From positions 1-33,808 of the forward strand of contig JALSIP010000010.1 of NCBI GenBank assembly GCA_026989875.1: 33,808 nucleotides of DNA, read 5' to 3'. Numbering within the stretch: the stretch's first letter is position 1; every line of letters starts with the position of its first letter. Under the pieces are notes generated by a model, which was not told the origin of the DNA, ran no database searches, and saw only the letters and a program-made list of their open reading frames with translations. The DNA is from an archaeon. Its GTDB lineage: Archaea; Hydrothermarchaeota; Hydrothermarchaeia; Hydrothermarchaeales; BMS3B. The translations under genes were made by a program, and so were the position numbers. Below, one piece after another: positions 24,175-33,423 of the stretch.

Positions 24175-25305
24175 TTGGACAGCATCATTGAGGAAGCACT
24201 GAAGAGAGGTGGTGGAGCTTCTTACGGGGGCATGTCTGTCATGCAGGAGCCTGGAGTGGACCAGGAGCTTGAGGAAATTCTCTCTCACACCAGGGCGAGA
24301 ATCGTGGTGATAGGCACGGGCGGGGCTGGGAACAACACCATGACGCGTCTCATGGAGGTGGGCATAGAAGGCGCCGAAACCATAGCCATAAACACCGATG
24401 CCCAGGACCTGCTCCAGACCAGGGCGCACAAGAAGCTCATCATAGGCAAGGAGCTCACCGGCGGTCTCGGTGCCGGCTCCGTGCCCCAGATTGGCGAGGA
24501 GGCTGCAAAGGAAAGCGAGCAGGAAATCAAGGAGCTGCTTGAGGGTGCCGACATCGTGTTTATAACCTGCGGGCTCGGGGGTGGCACTGGCACCGGGAGT
24601 TCGCCGGTGATAGCCAACATCTCCCAGAAGCTCGGCGCCTTAACCGTGGCGGTGGTGACCTTCCCCTTCACCATGGAGGGCATGCGCAGGCGCAGCAACG
24701 CCGAGATGGGTCTGGAGAAGCTTCGCAGGGAGACGGACACGGTTATAGTGATTCCCAACGACCGTCTGCTTGAGATAGCACCCACCCTGCCGCTGCCTGC
24801 TGCCTTCAAGGTGGCTGACGAGATACTGGTCAGAGCTGTGAAGGGCATAACCGAGCTCATAACCAAGCCCGGTCTGATAAACCTTGACTTTGCGGACGTG
24901 CGTGCGGTAATGGAGGGCGGCGGAGTTGCCATGATAGGCATGGGCGAGAGCGACACCGAGAACCGTGCGGTTGAGGCTATAGAGAAGGCGATAAACAGCC
25001 CGCTGCTCAACGTTGACATCACCGGTGCGAGAGGTGCGCTCATCAACGTGGTGGGTGGCGAGGACCTGACCTTAGCGGAGGCGCAGCAGGTGGTGCAGGT
25101 GGTTTCGGAGAGGCTTGATCCCAGGGCGAACATAATATGGGGTGCCCAGATAGAGGAGAACCTGAAGGGCATGCTCAGGGTGATGCTGGTGGTCACGGGC
25201 GTGCGCTCCAAGCAGATTCTCGGGGCAGATGATGAGAGCTTTCTTGAGAAGGAGACGGGGGAGGAGGACCTCAGGTCAAAGCTCGGAATAGAGTTCCTGG
25301 ACTGA
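24175..25305 (+). CDS. ftsZ: Cell division protein FtsZ
   Basis: [36 protein letters not shown], tubulin signature [16 protein letters not shown] start with AGGAGG SD. Confidence 0.97.
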   Translation: MDSIIEEALKRGGGASYGGMSVMQEPGVDQELEEILSHTRARIVVIGTGGAGNNTMTRLMEVGIEGAETIAINTDAQDLLQTRAHKKLIIGKELTGGLGAGSVPQIGEEAAKESEQEIKELLEGADIVFITCGLGGGTGTGSSPVIANISQKLGALTVAVVTFPFTMEGMRRRSNAEMGLEKLRRETDTVIVIPNDRLLEIAPTLPLPAAFKVADEILVRAVKGITELITKPGLINLDFADVRAVMEGGGVAMIGMGESDTENRAVEAIEKAINSPLLNVDITGARGALINVVGGEDLTLAEAQQVVQVVSERLDPRANIIWGAQIEENLKGMLRVMLVVTGVRSKQILGADDESFLEKETGEEDLRSKLGIEFLD

Positions 25306-25309
25306 GAGC

Positions 25310-25513
25310 ATGTCGGTGGCGATTCTGAAGGACAGAGCCCAGCTTGTGGAGAGGCTTAAAGAGTGGCAGAGGGTTGTCAAGCTCTCCCGCAAGCCCAGGC
25401 GCAGCGAGTACCTGATGGTTGCCAAGGTCACCGGGGCGGGGATAATCATCATTGGCCTCCTGGCTTTCGTGATACGCATGCTCCTCCACCTGGGCACGCT
25501 GCTCAAGGGCTAA
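25310..25513 (+). CDS. secE: Preprotein translocase SecE / Sec61-gamma
   Basis: 67 aa: [48 protein letters not shown]. 4-nt gap after ftsZ. Confidence 0.93.
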   Translation: MSVAILKDRAQLVERLKEWQRVVKLSRKPRRSEYLMVAKVTGAGIIIIGLLAFVIRMLLHLGTLLKG

Positions 25514-26238
25514 CACTTCCTGCCGAAGGCCAGGTAGCCCGTGTGCCCCACCATCCTGGTTCTCGGGCGCGTGCCCACGCTCCTGACCTCAATCTCCCGC
25601 TCAAGCAGCTCAACCACCCTCAGGAACCTGAAGCCAGCCTCGCGCATGGCTTCGTAGGCTCTGCGAATCTGCTCAATGTACGGGTTGTAAACCGCTATGA
25701 AGCCGCCGCGCTTCAGTGCGGAGAAGGCATGCTCCACCGCCAGCCAGGGGTCAGGCATGTCAAACACCACCGCATCCACCTCTTCTGCTTCTATGCCCTC
25801 CCTCACATCCCTGAGCTCAGCCACTATCCTGTGCTCCACGCCAGCCGCTGCGAAGTTGCGCCTTGCTATCTCAAGGTGCTTCTCGTTGAGCTCGTAGGTG
25901 TACACCCTTCCGGTGTCTCCCACGATGTGGGCTAAGTATATAGCCAGCGAGCCCGTGCCGGTGCCTGCCTCAACCACCTTAGAGCCGGAGCCGATGCCGG
26001 TGTTCGCCACTATCAGCCCCACCTCCTTCCTCACCACCACGCTCCCCGCCCTGGGCAGCTTCTCGTGCAGGTCAACCACGCTCGGCTCAAGCATCACAAA
26101 CCTGTGCCCCAAGTGGCTCCGCAGCTCGGCTGGCGGCTCAGCGCCTGCAAGCCTGATAACGCCCAGGTCGGTGTGGAGCACCTCTCTCTCCTCCTCCACC
26201 AGGAACTTCCTCCCCCTCTCATCAATGAGGAGCCTCAT
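25510..26238 (-). CDS. trmI: tRNA (adenine-N1) methyltransferase TrmI-like
   Basis: VGLIVANTGIGSGSKVVEAGTGTGSLAIYLAHIVGDTGRVYTYELNEKHLEIARRNF, VVFDMPDPWLAVEHA. Confidence 0.93.
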   Translation of the reverse strand: MRLLIDERGRKFLVEEEREVLHTDLGVIRLAGAEPPAELRSHLGHRFVMLEPSVVDLHEKLPRAGSVVVRKEVGLIVANTGIGSGSKVVEAGTGTGSLAIYLAHIVGDTGRVYTYELNEKHLEIARRNFAAAGVEHRIVAELRDVREGIEAEEVDAVVFDMPDPWLAVEHAFSALKRGGFIAVYNPYIEQIRRAYEAMREAGFRFLRVVELLEREIEVRSVGTRPRTRMVGHTGYLAFGRKC

Positions 26239-26495
26239 CGCACCCAGCCCCTGTAGAACAGCAGGTAAACCACCAGTATAAGCAGCAGCGTAAGAATCAG
26301 CAGGGTTCTCACGCTCTGGGCATCGGTGCCGAAAACTACAGGCAGGGGACCTATCAGAACCACTCCTCCTCCACGCACCTCGGCGCCCTGCTTGCCCGCC
26401 TGAGCCAGCATGCCTGCAGCCACCAGAAGCATGCCCAGCAGCAGCATCACAAAACCTGCGAGCACCAGCTCGTCGCCTCTCATGCCGCCCACCAA
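26235..26495 (-). CDS. TIGR00304/DUF131-like small membrane protein
   Basis: Two TM segments flanking GGGVVLIGPLPVVFGTDAQS. ATGA overlap with trmI. Confidence 0.8.
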   Translation of the reverse strand: MVGGMRGDELVLAGFVMLLLGMLLVAAGMLAQAGKQGAEVRGGGVVLIGPLPVVFGTDAQSVRTLLILTLLLILVVYLLFYRGWVR

Positions 26496-26549
26496 AGATT
26501 TTTATTGAAGCAGTGCCTTAATCACTATGCCTAAGACCGGAGGCTTAAC

Positions 26550-27428
26550 ATGTCAAAGCTTGATGAACTCCTCTCAGAACTCCTCGCGGCAGACGTGAAG
26601 AAGCTCCTCCTGCTTCCGATGCTGATGCTGGCTGCTGGGCTCGTGGTGGTGGTTGCCTCCTACACCACCGGCACCATGCCCATGAGCATAGACTTCAAGG
26701 GGGGCACGCTGATAGTTGCCCCCTACCAGGAGGGCGCGGAGGGTGCGGGAGAGGCACTGGCTGAGGCTCTGGGTTATCCCGTGAAGGTGCGAATAGTCAG
26801 CGACGCCTTGGGCAACCGTGAGATTGAGCTCTTCATCGCCCACGCTCTGAGCACAGAGGAGATGAAAGAGGTAAGAGCCGTGCTTTCTGCCGGGGGCATC
26901 CCCGGGGATGCAATCGCCATAGACATAATCTCGCCCTCCCTCGGCGAAGCCTTCTTCCGGCAGGCTATCTACGCCCTGCTCTTCGCCTTCACCCTCATGG
27001 CGATTACCATCTTCCTGAGGTTCAGGACCTTCGTGCCCAGCATAGCGGTGGTGCTTTCAGCCTTCTCTGACATGGTGGTCACCCTGGGGGTGATGAGCCT
27101 GCTGGGCATAGAGCTTTCCAAGGGCTCCCTTCTGGCACTTCTCCTGCTCATAGGTTATTCCGTGGACACCGACATCCTGCTCACCACCAGAGTGCTGATG
27201 CACCGCCACGGCAGCATAGCCGAGAGGATAAGAAGAGCCATGCTCACGGGCATGACCATGAGCATGACCACCTTCGCCGCGATGCTGGTGCTCTTCATAG
27301 TCTCCTCATCCAAGGTGCTTGATGATGTAGCGCTGGTGATAATGATAGGCATGGTGGTGGACATGATAAACACCTGGCTGCAGAACGTTGCGATACTCCG
27401 CTGGTATGTGGAGAGGAGGAGCGCATGA
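26550..27428 (+). CDS. secF: Protein-export membrane protein SecF
   Basis: SIDFKGGTLI, RFRTFVPSIAVVLSAFSDMVVTLGVMSLLGIELSKGSLLALLLLIGYSVDTDILLTTRVL. Confidence 0.95.
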   Translation: MSKLDELLSELLAADVKKLLLLPMLMLAAGLVVVVASYTTGTMPMSIDFKGGTLIVAPYQEGAEGAGEALAEALGYPVKVRIVSDALGNREIELFIAHALSTEEMKEVRAVLSAGGIPGDAIAIDIISPSLGEAFFRQAIYALLFAFTLMAITIFLRFRTFVPSIAVVLSAFSDMVVTLGVMSLLGIELSKGSLLALLLLIGYSVDTDILLTTRVLMHRHGSIAERIRRAMLTGMTMSMTTFAAMLVLFIVSSSKVLDDVALVIMIGMVVDMINTWLQNVAILRWYVERRSA

Positions 27429-28780
27429 GGGCTCTGGAGATTCTTTCGCTGAGAAGGGTGCAGATTCTGATGCTGGCAGTCTCACTCTCCATGCTTATAA
27501 TGGCAGCCAACAACCCGCCGATTTCGCTGGGCTGGGACTTGGCAGGCGGAAGCGAGCTCAGGGTGAAAATTGAGCATCCGCTGCCCTACACCGCCCCGGA
27601 TGGCAGTGAGGTTACCATGGACCTGGTGGTTGACATCCTCACCAAGCGCCTGAACGGTCTCGGAGTTAAGGACTTCTCGGTCTCGCCCTGGGGCAACCAG
27701 TACCTGATAATAGACTTCGCTGGCATGGAGCCCGAGAGGGCAAGAGAGCTGGTGGAGAGGCAGGGCAAGCTGGTGGTGAAGCTGGGCAACATCACGGTGT
27801 TCACCGGCAAGGACCTGGAGAAGGTCTCCCCCTACACCAAGAGCATGGAGGGAAGCTGGGAGGTGCCCTTCACCATAACCCCTGAAGCTGCCGAGCGCTT
27901 CCGTCAGGCAGCGCTTCAGGTGCTGCAGGAGGCGGGGATTGAGCCGGATAGCGTTACAGACTTTGACGCCTTGGAGAGAGACCCGCGCATACCCCAGGTG
28001 GAGATGTACTTGGACGACAGGCTGATGCACTCCGCCCCCATAGGCGGCAGCCTGTGGCAGGAGTTCATAGTTGCAGGTAAGGCGCCGCGCTCCCTGGTGC
28101 TCACCACCGGCTCAAGACCCGAGGACGAGGAGGAGGCAAAGAGCGTGGAGGTGGTGCTGCGCTCAGGTGCGCTGCCGCTGAAGCTGCAGGTGCTCTCCAC
28201 CTCCACCGTGCCGCCGGAGCTGGGGATGAAGTTTGCGAAGAATGCGGTGATTGCAGGTTTTGCGGCTATACTCACGGTTGCCCTGGTAATCTTCCTGCGC
28301 TACCGTGCTCCCATGGTGGTTCTGCCAATAATCGCCACCGGCGTGAGCGAGGTTATAATAATTCTGGGGATAGCCTCGCTCATACGCTGGGACCTGGACC
28401 TTGCTGCAATCGCCGGCATAATCGCAGCCGTGGGCACGGGTGTGGATGACCAGATAGTGATAACCGACGAGGTGCTGTTCCAGCGCACCTACTCCATGCG
28501 CTCACGCATAAAGCGAGCCTTCTTCATCATCTTCTCCGCCTGGTTCACCACCGTGGCGGCGATGTTCCCGCTGTTCATAATCGGCATGGCTGCCCTGAGG
28601 GGCTTTGCGCTGACCACCATCCTGGGCGTCACCATCGGCGTCCTCATCACCCGTCCTGCCTACGCGAGCGTCATTGAGTACCTCTTCAGCCGCGGCTCCG
28701 CAGGAGGCAGAGGAGCCGCAGCAAAGCCAAAGCCTGGCAGAGCCAAGAAAAAGAAGAAGGGCGCGCGCAGAGGGAGATAG
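27425..28780 (+). CDS. secD: Preprotein translocase subunit SecD
   Basis: LGWDLAGGSELRVKIE, LTKRLNGLGVKDF, MVVLPIIATGVSEVIIILGIASLIRWDLDLAAIAGIIAAVGTGVDDQIVITDEVL. Confidence 0.95.
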   Translation: MRALEILSLRRVQILMLAVSLSMLIMAANNPPISLGWDLAGGSELRVKIEHPLPYTAPDGSEVTMDLVVDILTKRLNGLGVKDFSVSPWGNQYLIIDFAGMEPERARELVERQGKLVVKLGNITVFTGKDLEKVSPYTKSMEGSWEVPFTITPEAAERFRQAALQVLQEAGIEPDSVTDFDALERDPRIPQVEMYLDDRLMHSAPIGGSLWQEFIVAGKAPRSLVLTTGSRPEDEEEAKSVEVVLRSGALPLKLQVLSTSTVPPELGMKFAKNAVIAGFAAILTVALVIFLRYRAPMVVLPIIATGVSEVIIILGIASLIRWDLDLAAIAGIIAAVGTGVDDQIVITDEVLFQRTYSMRSRIKRAFFIIFSAWFTTVAAMFPLFIIGMAALRGFALTTILGVTIGVLITRPAYASVIEYLFSRGSAGGRGAAAKPKPGRAKKKKKGARRGR

Positions 28781-28781
28781 G

Positions 28782-29438
28782 ATGTACGTGATAATTGTGG
28801 GTGCCTCAAAGATAGGTGCAACCCTCGCTGAAATCCTCTCAAAGGAGAAGTGCAACGTTGTTGTGGTTGACAGGCAGAAGGAGAAGCTCAACCGCCTTAC
28901 AGAAGAGCTGGACGTTCAGGTGATACACGGCAGCGGCACCGAGGTTAACACCCTGAGGGAGGCGGGTGCCGAGAAGGCTGATGTGGTGGTCAGTGCCACC
29001 AGCGATGATGCCGTAAACCTCATGGTATGCGAGCTTGCCAAGATGCTCGGCATACAGCGCAGAATCACCCTCTCCCACAACCAGGCGCACAGGGCGATAT
29101 TTGAGGAGGTGGGCGTGGAGGAGGTCATATACCCCAGCAGCATAATCGCAAACTACATACGCAACCTCATCCTCCGCCCCGGAATCAGGAGCGTGCTCAC
29201 CACCCTTCAGGACGCGGACATAATAGAGATTAAAATTCCCGACGGCTCCGCGGTTACGGGCAAGCAGATCAGGGACATCGGCATGCCTGAAGGCTCAACC
29301 ATAGCAGCCATTCACCGGGACGGCGAGCTCATAATTCCCCGGGGCAAAACCGTGCTCATGGCTGGAGACCAGCTAACCATCCTGGCAAAGAAGGATGTTA
29401 TAAAGAAGGTGATAAACCTGATAAGGGCGAGGGAGTAG
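28782..29438 (+). CDS. trkA: TrkA-N/TrkA-C potassium uptake regulatory protein
   Basis: MYVIIVGASKIGATLAEILSKEKCNVVVVDRQKEKLN (Rossmann). C-terminal TrkA-C segment (GSAVTGKQIRDIGMPEGSTIAAIHRDGELIIPRGKTVLMAGDQLTIL). Confidence 0.93.
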   Translation: MYVIIVGASKIGATLAEILSKEKCNVVVVDRQKEKLNRLTEELDVQVIHGSGTEVNTLREAGAEKADVVVSATSDDAVNLMVCELAKMLGIQRRITLSHNQAHRAIFEEVGVEEVIYPSSIIANYIRNLILRPGIRSVLTTLQDADIIEIKIPDGSAVTGKQIRDIGMPEGSTIAAIHRDGELIIPRGKTVLMAGDQLTILAKKDVIKKVINLIRARE

Positions 29439-30791
29439 CTACGAGAGCCTTTCCTGCAGCATCTCAAGCGCCTTTTCAGCATCTGCCCTGCCGCGGGTGA
29501 TGCGCATCACCTGCCCGACCAGGTAGTTGATTGCCTCTCGCCTGCCGCTGCGGTAGTCCTGCACCGCCCCCGGGTTCTCACGTATCGCCTGCTCCACGGC
29601 GCTGGCGAGGCTCTGCTCGTCCAGCTTGCTCAGCCGCTGTATGAGCTCCTCCGCCTCTGCACCGCGCTCCACAACCTCCCTGAGCACCAGCTCTGCAGCC
29701 TGCTGGGATAGCCTGCCTGAAGATATGGCGCCGAGCACGGCGAGAATGTCCCGCACCGTGAGTCCGCTCTCTGCAAAGCTCATCCCGTGGTAGTTCAGGG
29801 TCTTCTTGATTATGTGCCTGAAGAAGGCAGCCGCTCTTCCAGGCTCCACCTGCCCGCACACCTGCTCAAAGGCGTCAGCCATCTCGGGCTCGGAGGTAAT
29901 CGCCCAGGCATCATCTCTGGAGATGCGGTACTGCTGCATGAACCTCTGAAGCTTCTGATGGGGTGCCTCCGGCAGCTCCGAGCGCACCCTCTCAACCAGC
30001 TCTTCGGTTATCCTGAGGGGCGGGAGGTCAGGGTCCGGGATGTAGCGGTAGTCCTCGGCAGTCTCCTTGGTGCGCATGCTCTTGGTTATCATCTGCTCCT
30101 CTATGTAGGCACGGGTCTCCCGCTTCACCGCCTTCCCCCTGCGCCTCAGGTTCTTCTGACGGGTTATCTCAAACTTCAGCGCCCTGTAGAGCCCCTTAAT
30201 GCTGTTTATGTTCTTTATCTCAACCCTCGCCCCATCCTCTATGCTCACGTTCACGTCTACACGCATGGTGCCCCCTTCCCTGCGAACCCTGCCCGAGTAG
30301 TGTAGCACCTTTACCAGCTCGCGCATGAAGTTTCTTGCCTCCTCAGGCGAGGTTATATCGGGAGCGGTTACTATCTCCACTAAGGGCACACCCGAGCGGT
30401 TGTAGTCCACCCTCCCGGTGACCGGGTCGTACTTTCCGGGGTCCTCCTCCAGGTGAACCTCCCAGATTCCAACGCCCGCGAGCTCGCCGTTTTTGCCTAT
30501 GGGCATGGAGGTGCGCTGGTAGCCGGAGGGCAGGTCGGGATAATCGTAGTGCTTCCTGAGGATGTAAACAGGCTCACGCACGAGCTCGCAGTTCAGCATA
30601 AGAGCTATGGCGATAACTCCCTCAACCGCCTCTGCATTCACGCCCATGGGCTTGGCACCGGGCATGCCTAAGCACACCTCGCACACGTTGGTGTTGGGCT
30701 CTGCATCACGGTAGTCGGCTGGCGACCTGCAGAAGAGCTTCGTCCTGGTTGCAAGCTGCTCGTGAATCTCAAACCCTATCCTGACCTTCAT
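29439..30791 (-). CDS. gatB: Asp/Glu-tRNA amidotransferase subunit B
   Basis: RIGFEIHEQLATRTKLFCRSP, CLGMPGAKP, DYPDLPSGYQRTSMPIG, RSGVPLVEIVTAPDITSPEEA. Confidence 0.97.
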   Translation of the reverse strand: MKVRIGFEIHEQLATRTKLFCRSPADYRDAEPNTNVCEVCLGMPGAKPMGVNAEAVEGVIAIALMLNCELVREPVYILRKHYDYPDLPSGYQRTSMPIGKNGELAGVGIWEVHLEEDPGKYDPVTGRVDYNRSGVPLVEIVTAPDITSPEEARNFMRELVKVLHYSGRVRREGGTMRVDVNVSIEDGARVEIKNINSIKGLYRALKFEITRQKNLRRRGKAVKRETRAYIEEQMITKSMRTKETAEDYRYIPDPDLPPLRITEELVERVRSELPEAPHQKLQRFMQQYRISRDDAWAITSEPEMADAFEQVCGQVEPGRAAAFFRHIIKKTLNYHGMSFAESGLTVRDILAVLGAISSGRLSQQAAELVLREVVERGAEAEELIQRLSKLDEQSLASAVEQAIRENPGAVQDYRSGRREAINYLVGQVMRITRGRADAEKALEMLQERLS

Positions 30792-32107
30792 GCTCTCCCC
30801 TCTGCTGCCAGCATCACGTTCAGCATCACCTGCTCCTGAAGCGGCTTTGCCTGCACCTGCAGCCCCACGGGTATGCCGTTAACCCTGCCGGCAGGCACCA
30901 CACCCGCGGGTATCCCTGCCAGGTTGGCAGGCACGGTTAGCAGGTCGTAGGCGTACATCTCTAAGGGCGTGAGCCTCTCGCCGAGCCTGTGGGGCAGTTT
31001 GGGGGTTGTTGGTCCCGCGAGCACGTCAACCTCCTCAAGCGCCTGAAGCAGCTCACGTCTTATAAGGGAGCGGAACTGAAGCGCACGCCTGTAGTACCTG
31101 CCCGCATACTCCTTCTGGCTGATGTAGCTGCCGAGCATTATCCTGCGCAGCACCTCCTCCCCACACACCTCCTCTATGCGGTAGCCGTAGCGCCTGCCGT
31201 CGTATCGCCTGGTGGCTGAGAAGAACTCCACGAAGACTATGAGGTAGTAGGTGGGAAGTGCCTTCTCCAGATTCGGAAGCTCAACCTCCACCAGCTCAGC
31301 CCCCTGCGCTTCAAGGCGGCGCAGGGCACGCTTCACCACGCCGAGTATCTCCGGCGAGGTTACCTCCTCGTACTCCTTGGCGAAGCCCACCTTTATGCCG
31401 GACAGGTCGGCACTGAGGCGCTGCGAATAGGGCTGGGGCTCCACATCCAGCATGCTCGCCTCTCTGCTGCTGCCTGCTATCACCTCCAGAAGCAGCGCAG
31501 CGGTTCGCACATCCCTTGCAATTGGTCCTATCTGATCAAGACTCATCGCCAGGTCTATCAGCCCGTGCCTGGGCACAAGCCCGTAGGTGGGCTTTACGCC
31601 AACAACGCCGCAGTGCGACGCCGGGTTGCGTATGCTCCCGCCAGTATCGCTGCCCAGAGCGGCGTCTGCAAAGCCCGCTGCCACTGCTGCCGCGCTGCCG
31701 GAGGAGGAGCCTCCGGGAATCCGCCCCTTAGCGCTGGGGTTTTCTGTGGGTCCGAAGTAACTGCTCTCGCCGCTGCTGCCGCAGGCGAATTCGTCCATGT
31801 TGGTCATGCCCAGTATCACCGCACCCTCCCTGCGCAGCCTCTCAACCACCACCGCATCGTAGGGTGCAACATAGTTCTCTAAGGTTTTTGAGGCGCAGGT
31901 TGCCCTGAGCCCCCTGACATTTATGTTTGACTTCACCGCAACCGTCATGCCCGCCAGTCTTCCGCCCAGCTTCTCAGCACGCCTTGCCTCCTCTTGCGCA
32001 TGCGGATTCAGCTCTATGAAGGAGTTTATCTCCCTGTCGCGCCTTTCAATCTCCTCAAAACGCCTCGCCAGGTTCTCCTCTGCCTCTCCCAGTGCCTGCC
32101 TGCTCAT
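30788..32107 (-). CDS. gatA: Asp/Glu-tRNA amidotransferase subunit A
   Basis: Amidase signature GGSSSGSAAAVAAGFADAALGSDTGGSIRNPASHCGVVGVKPTYG. Confidence 0.97.
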   Translation of the reverse strand: MSRQALGEAEENLARRFEEIERRDREINSFIELNPHAQEEARRAEKLGGRLAGMTVAVKSNINVRGLRATCASKTLENYVAPYDAVVVERLRREGAVILGMTNMDEFACGSSGESSYFGPTENPSAKGRIPGGSSSGSAAAVAAGFADAALGSDTGGSIRNPASHCGVVGVKPTYGLVPRHGLIDLAMSLDQIGPIARDVRTAALLLEVIAGSSREASMLDVEPQPYSQRLSADLSGIKVGFAKEYEEVTSPEILGVVKRALRRLEAQGAELVEVELPNLEKALPTYYLIVFVEFFSATRRYDGRRYGYRIEEVCGEEVLRRIMLGSYISQKEYAGRYYRRALQFRSLIRRELLQALEEVDVLAGPTTPKLPHRLGERLTPLEMYAYDLLTVPANLAGIPAGVVPAGRVNGIPVGLQVQAKPLQEQVMLNVMLAAEGRA

Positions 32108-32110
32108 TAC

Positions 32111-32338
32111 CTACACCCAGGTGCCGGCTTCTGCAACGTAGTGGGCGCCGTCCCTGCGGGGCGCTATGCTAAGCGCCGCCTCCCGGAACCCCCGGCGCAG
32201 CTCTGGCGAGCTGTCAGCCCTCAGGCTTTCGGCATCTATCACGTGGTAGGTCTCCTCCAGCTCTATCTCCTCCAGGTGCTTGGAAAGCTCGCGCAGCACG
32301 TGCTCCGCCTCTCTCTCAATCTCCCGCCTGTTGCTCAT
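32111..32338 (-). CDS. gatC: Asp/Glu-tRNA amidotransferase subunit C-like
   Basis: 75 aa immediately upstream of gatA; REIEREAEHVLRELSKHLEEIELEETYHVID resembles archaeal GatC N-termini. Confidence 0.75.
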   Translation of the reverse strand: MSNRREIEREAEHVLRELSKHLEEIELEETYHVIDAESLRADSSPELRRGFREAALSIAPRRDGAHYVAEAGTWV

Positions 32339-32811
32339 ACTCTCACCAGAATTATCTCGTCGCTGCTCTCTATCTGCTCGGCGGTGAAGCTGAAGCTCCT
32401 GTCAGAGCGCCTGGTCTTGAAGCTCTTCACCTCCCCGGCAGCGTCAACCTCGGCATCAATAACCCTGCCGTAGTACCTGCCCCTGCGGTCGTAAACTTCT
32501 TTGCCCAGTATCTCATGGCGGGTTCTCACGTACGGGGGTGCCTCTGGTGGTGGATTTCCTACAGCGGATGCTCTGCCGGTGGCATCTGAGACGCGGGAGG
32601 AGAGCACGAGAAGCGCCCCACCGTTGAGCAGCAGCACAACCCCCGGCAGGGCGAGCACTAAGGTGGTGTAAATCACCGCCTCCATGCTGAAGGGTGGCGA
32701 CACATCCGGGGTGAAGAGCTTCATGGCAAAGCCATAAAACTTAACGGGTATGATGAAGGACAGCAGACCCAGCACCACCTCAGCCAGCCCCACCGCTCGC
32801 ACCACGTTCAT
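32335..32811 (-). CDS. Membrane protein with PRC-barrel-like C-terminal domain
   Basis: Two or three TMs, then DRRGRYYGRVIDAEVDAAGEVKSFKTRRSDRSFSFTAEQIESSDEIILV. ATGA overlap with gatC. Confidence 0.72.
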   Translation of the reverse strand: MNVVRAVGLAEVVLGLLSFIIPVKFYGFAMKLFTPDVSPPFSMEAVIYTTLVLALPGVVLLLNGGALLVLSSRVSDATGRASAVGNPPPEAPPYVRTRHEILGKEVYDRRGRYYGRVIDAEVDAAGEVKSFKTRRSDRSFSFTAEQIESSDEIILVRV

Positions 32812-32834
32812 CTCTGACCCTCACCACAAATTGG

Positions 32835-32919
32835 GCGCCTGAGAATATAAATCTTATGCGGGGATGCCGCCAATCCAGGGGCGGAGATAATGCAGCACCT
32901 GTAGTATATTCTCAGGTGC
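32835..32919. repeat. Imperfect 15-bp inverted repeat pair
   Basis: GCGCCTGAGAATATA (32835-32849) versus TATATTCTCAGGTGC (32905-32919), 14/15 matched as inverted copies. Confidence 0.65.
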
Positions 32920-33015
32920 AACTTAAGCAAGCCAGGTGCGTTTCTCCTGAGCATCTGCCTGAACATAGCTCACGTCCGGGGCATCTCATCAGCGGATATC
33001 TAAACCACCCGCACC

Positions 33016-33195
33016 CTATCCGCACAGTCTGCCCGCTATCGCCCAGTTGCTCTTTTCCACGTCCTCAAATATTATGTGAACCTGCTCCGCCTCTGTTCCG
33101 GCAATCTCCACCAGCGCCCTTGTTATTGCCTCAGCAAGCTTCTCCTTCTGCTCTCTCGTCCTGCCCCTCCACATGCTTATCCTAACCACCGGCAT
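33016..33195 (-). CDS. 4-oxalocrotonate tautomerase family protein, absent from the ORF track
   Basis: Manual translation: MPVVRISMWRGRTREQKEKLAEAITRALVEIAGTEAEQVHIIFEDVEKSNWAIAGRLCG (59 aa), with the catalytic Pro after the initiator Met. Confidence 0.92.
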   Translation of the reverse strand: MPVVRISMWRGRTREQKEKLAEAITRALVEIAGTEAEQVHIIFEDVEKSNWAIAGRLCG

Positions 33196-33423
33196 GCCAT
33201 CACCGCACCCTTCTGGAGCTACAGGATATAAATAGGTAACCCCGGGTGGGTGAGTGGCACCGCAATGTTATTATATGCAACCACTCCGGATATTATGGTG
33301 ACAGCAGCCGGGGTGAGACGCGCCTGAATTGAGGTGACGATGACAGGAGGGCGCGTCCTGTTAGCTGGGACTGCCGGTGATGGTGGCAGCTCGTGAGGCA
33401 AGTTTAAATAGGGGGCTGAAGGT

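Noticed and set aside
33330-33400. Possible C/D-box sRNA (TGACGATGA / CTGA-like elements)
   Set aside because: C and D boxes do not fit consensus convincingly, and no guide complementarity could be assigned.
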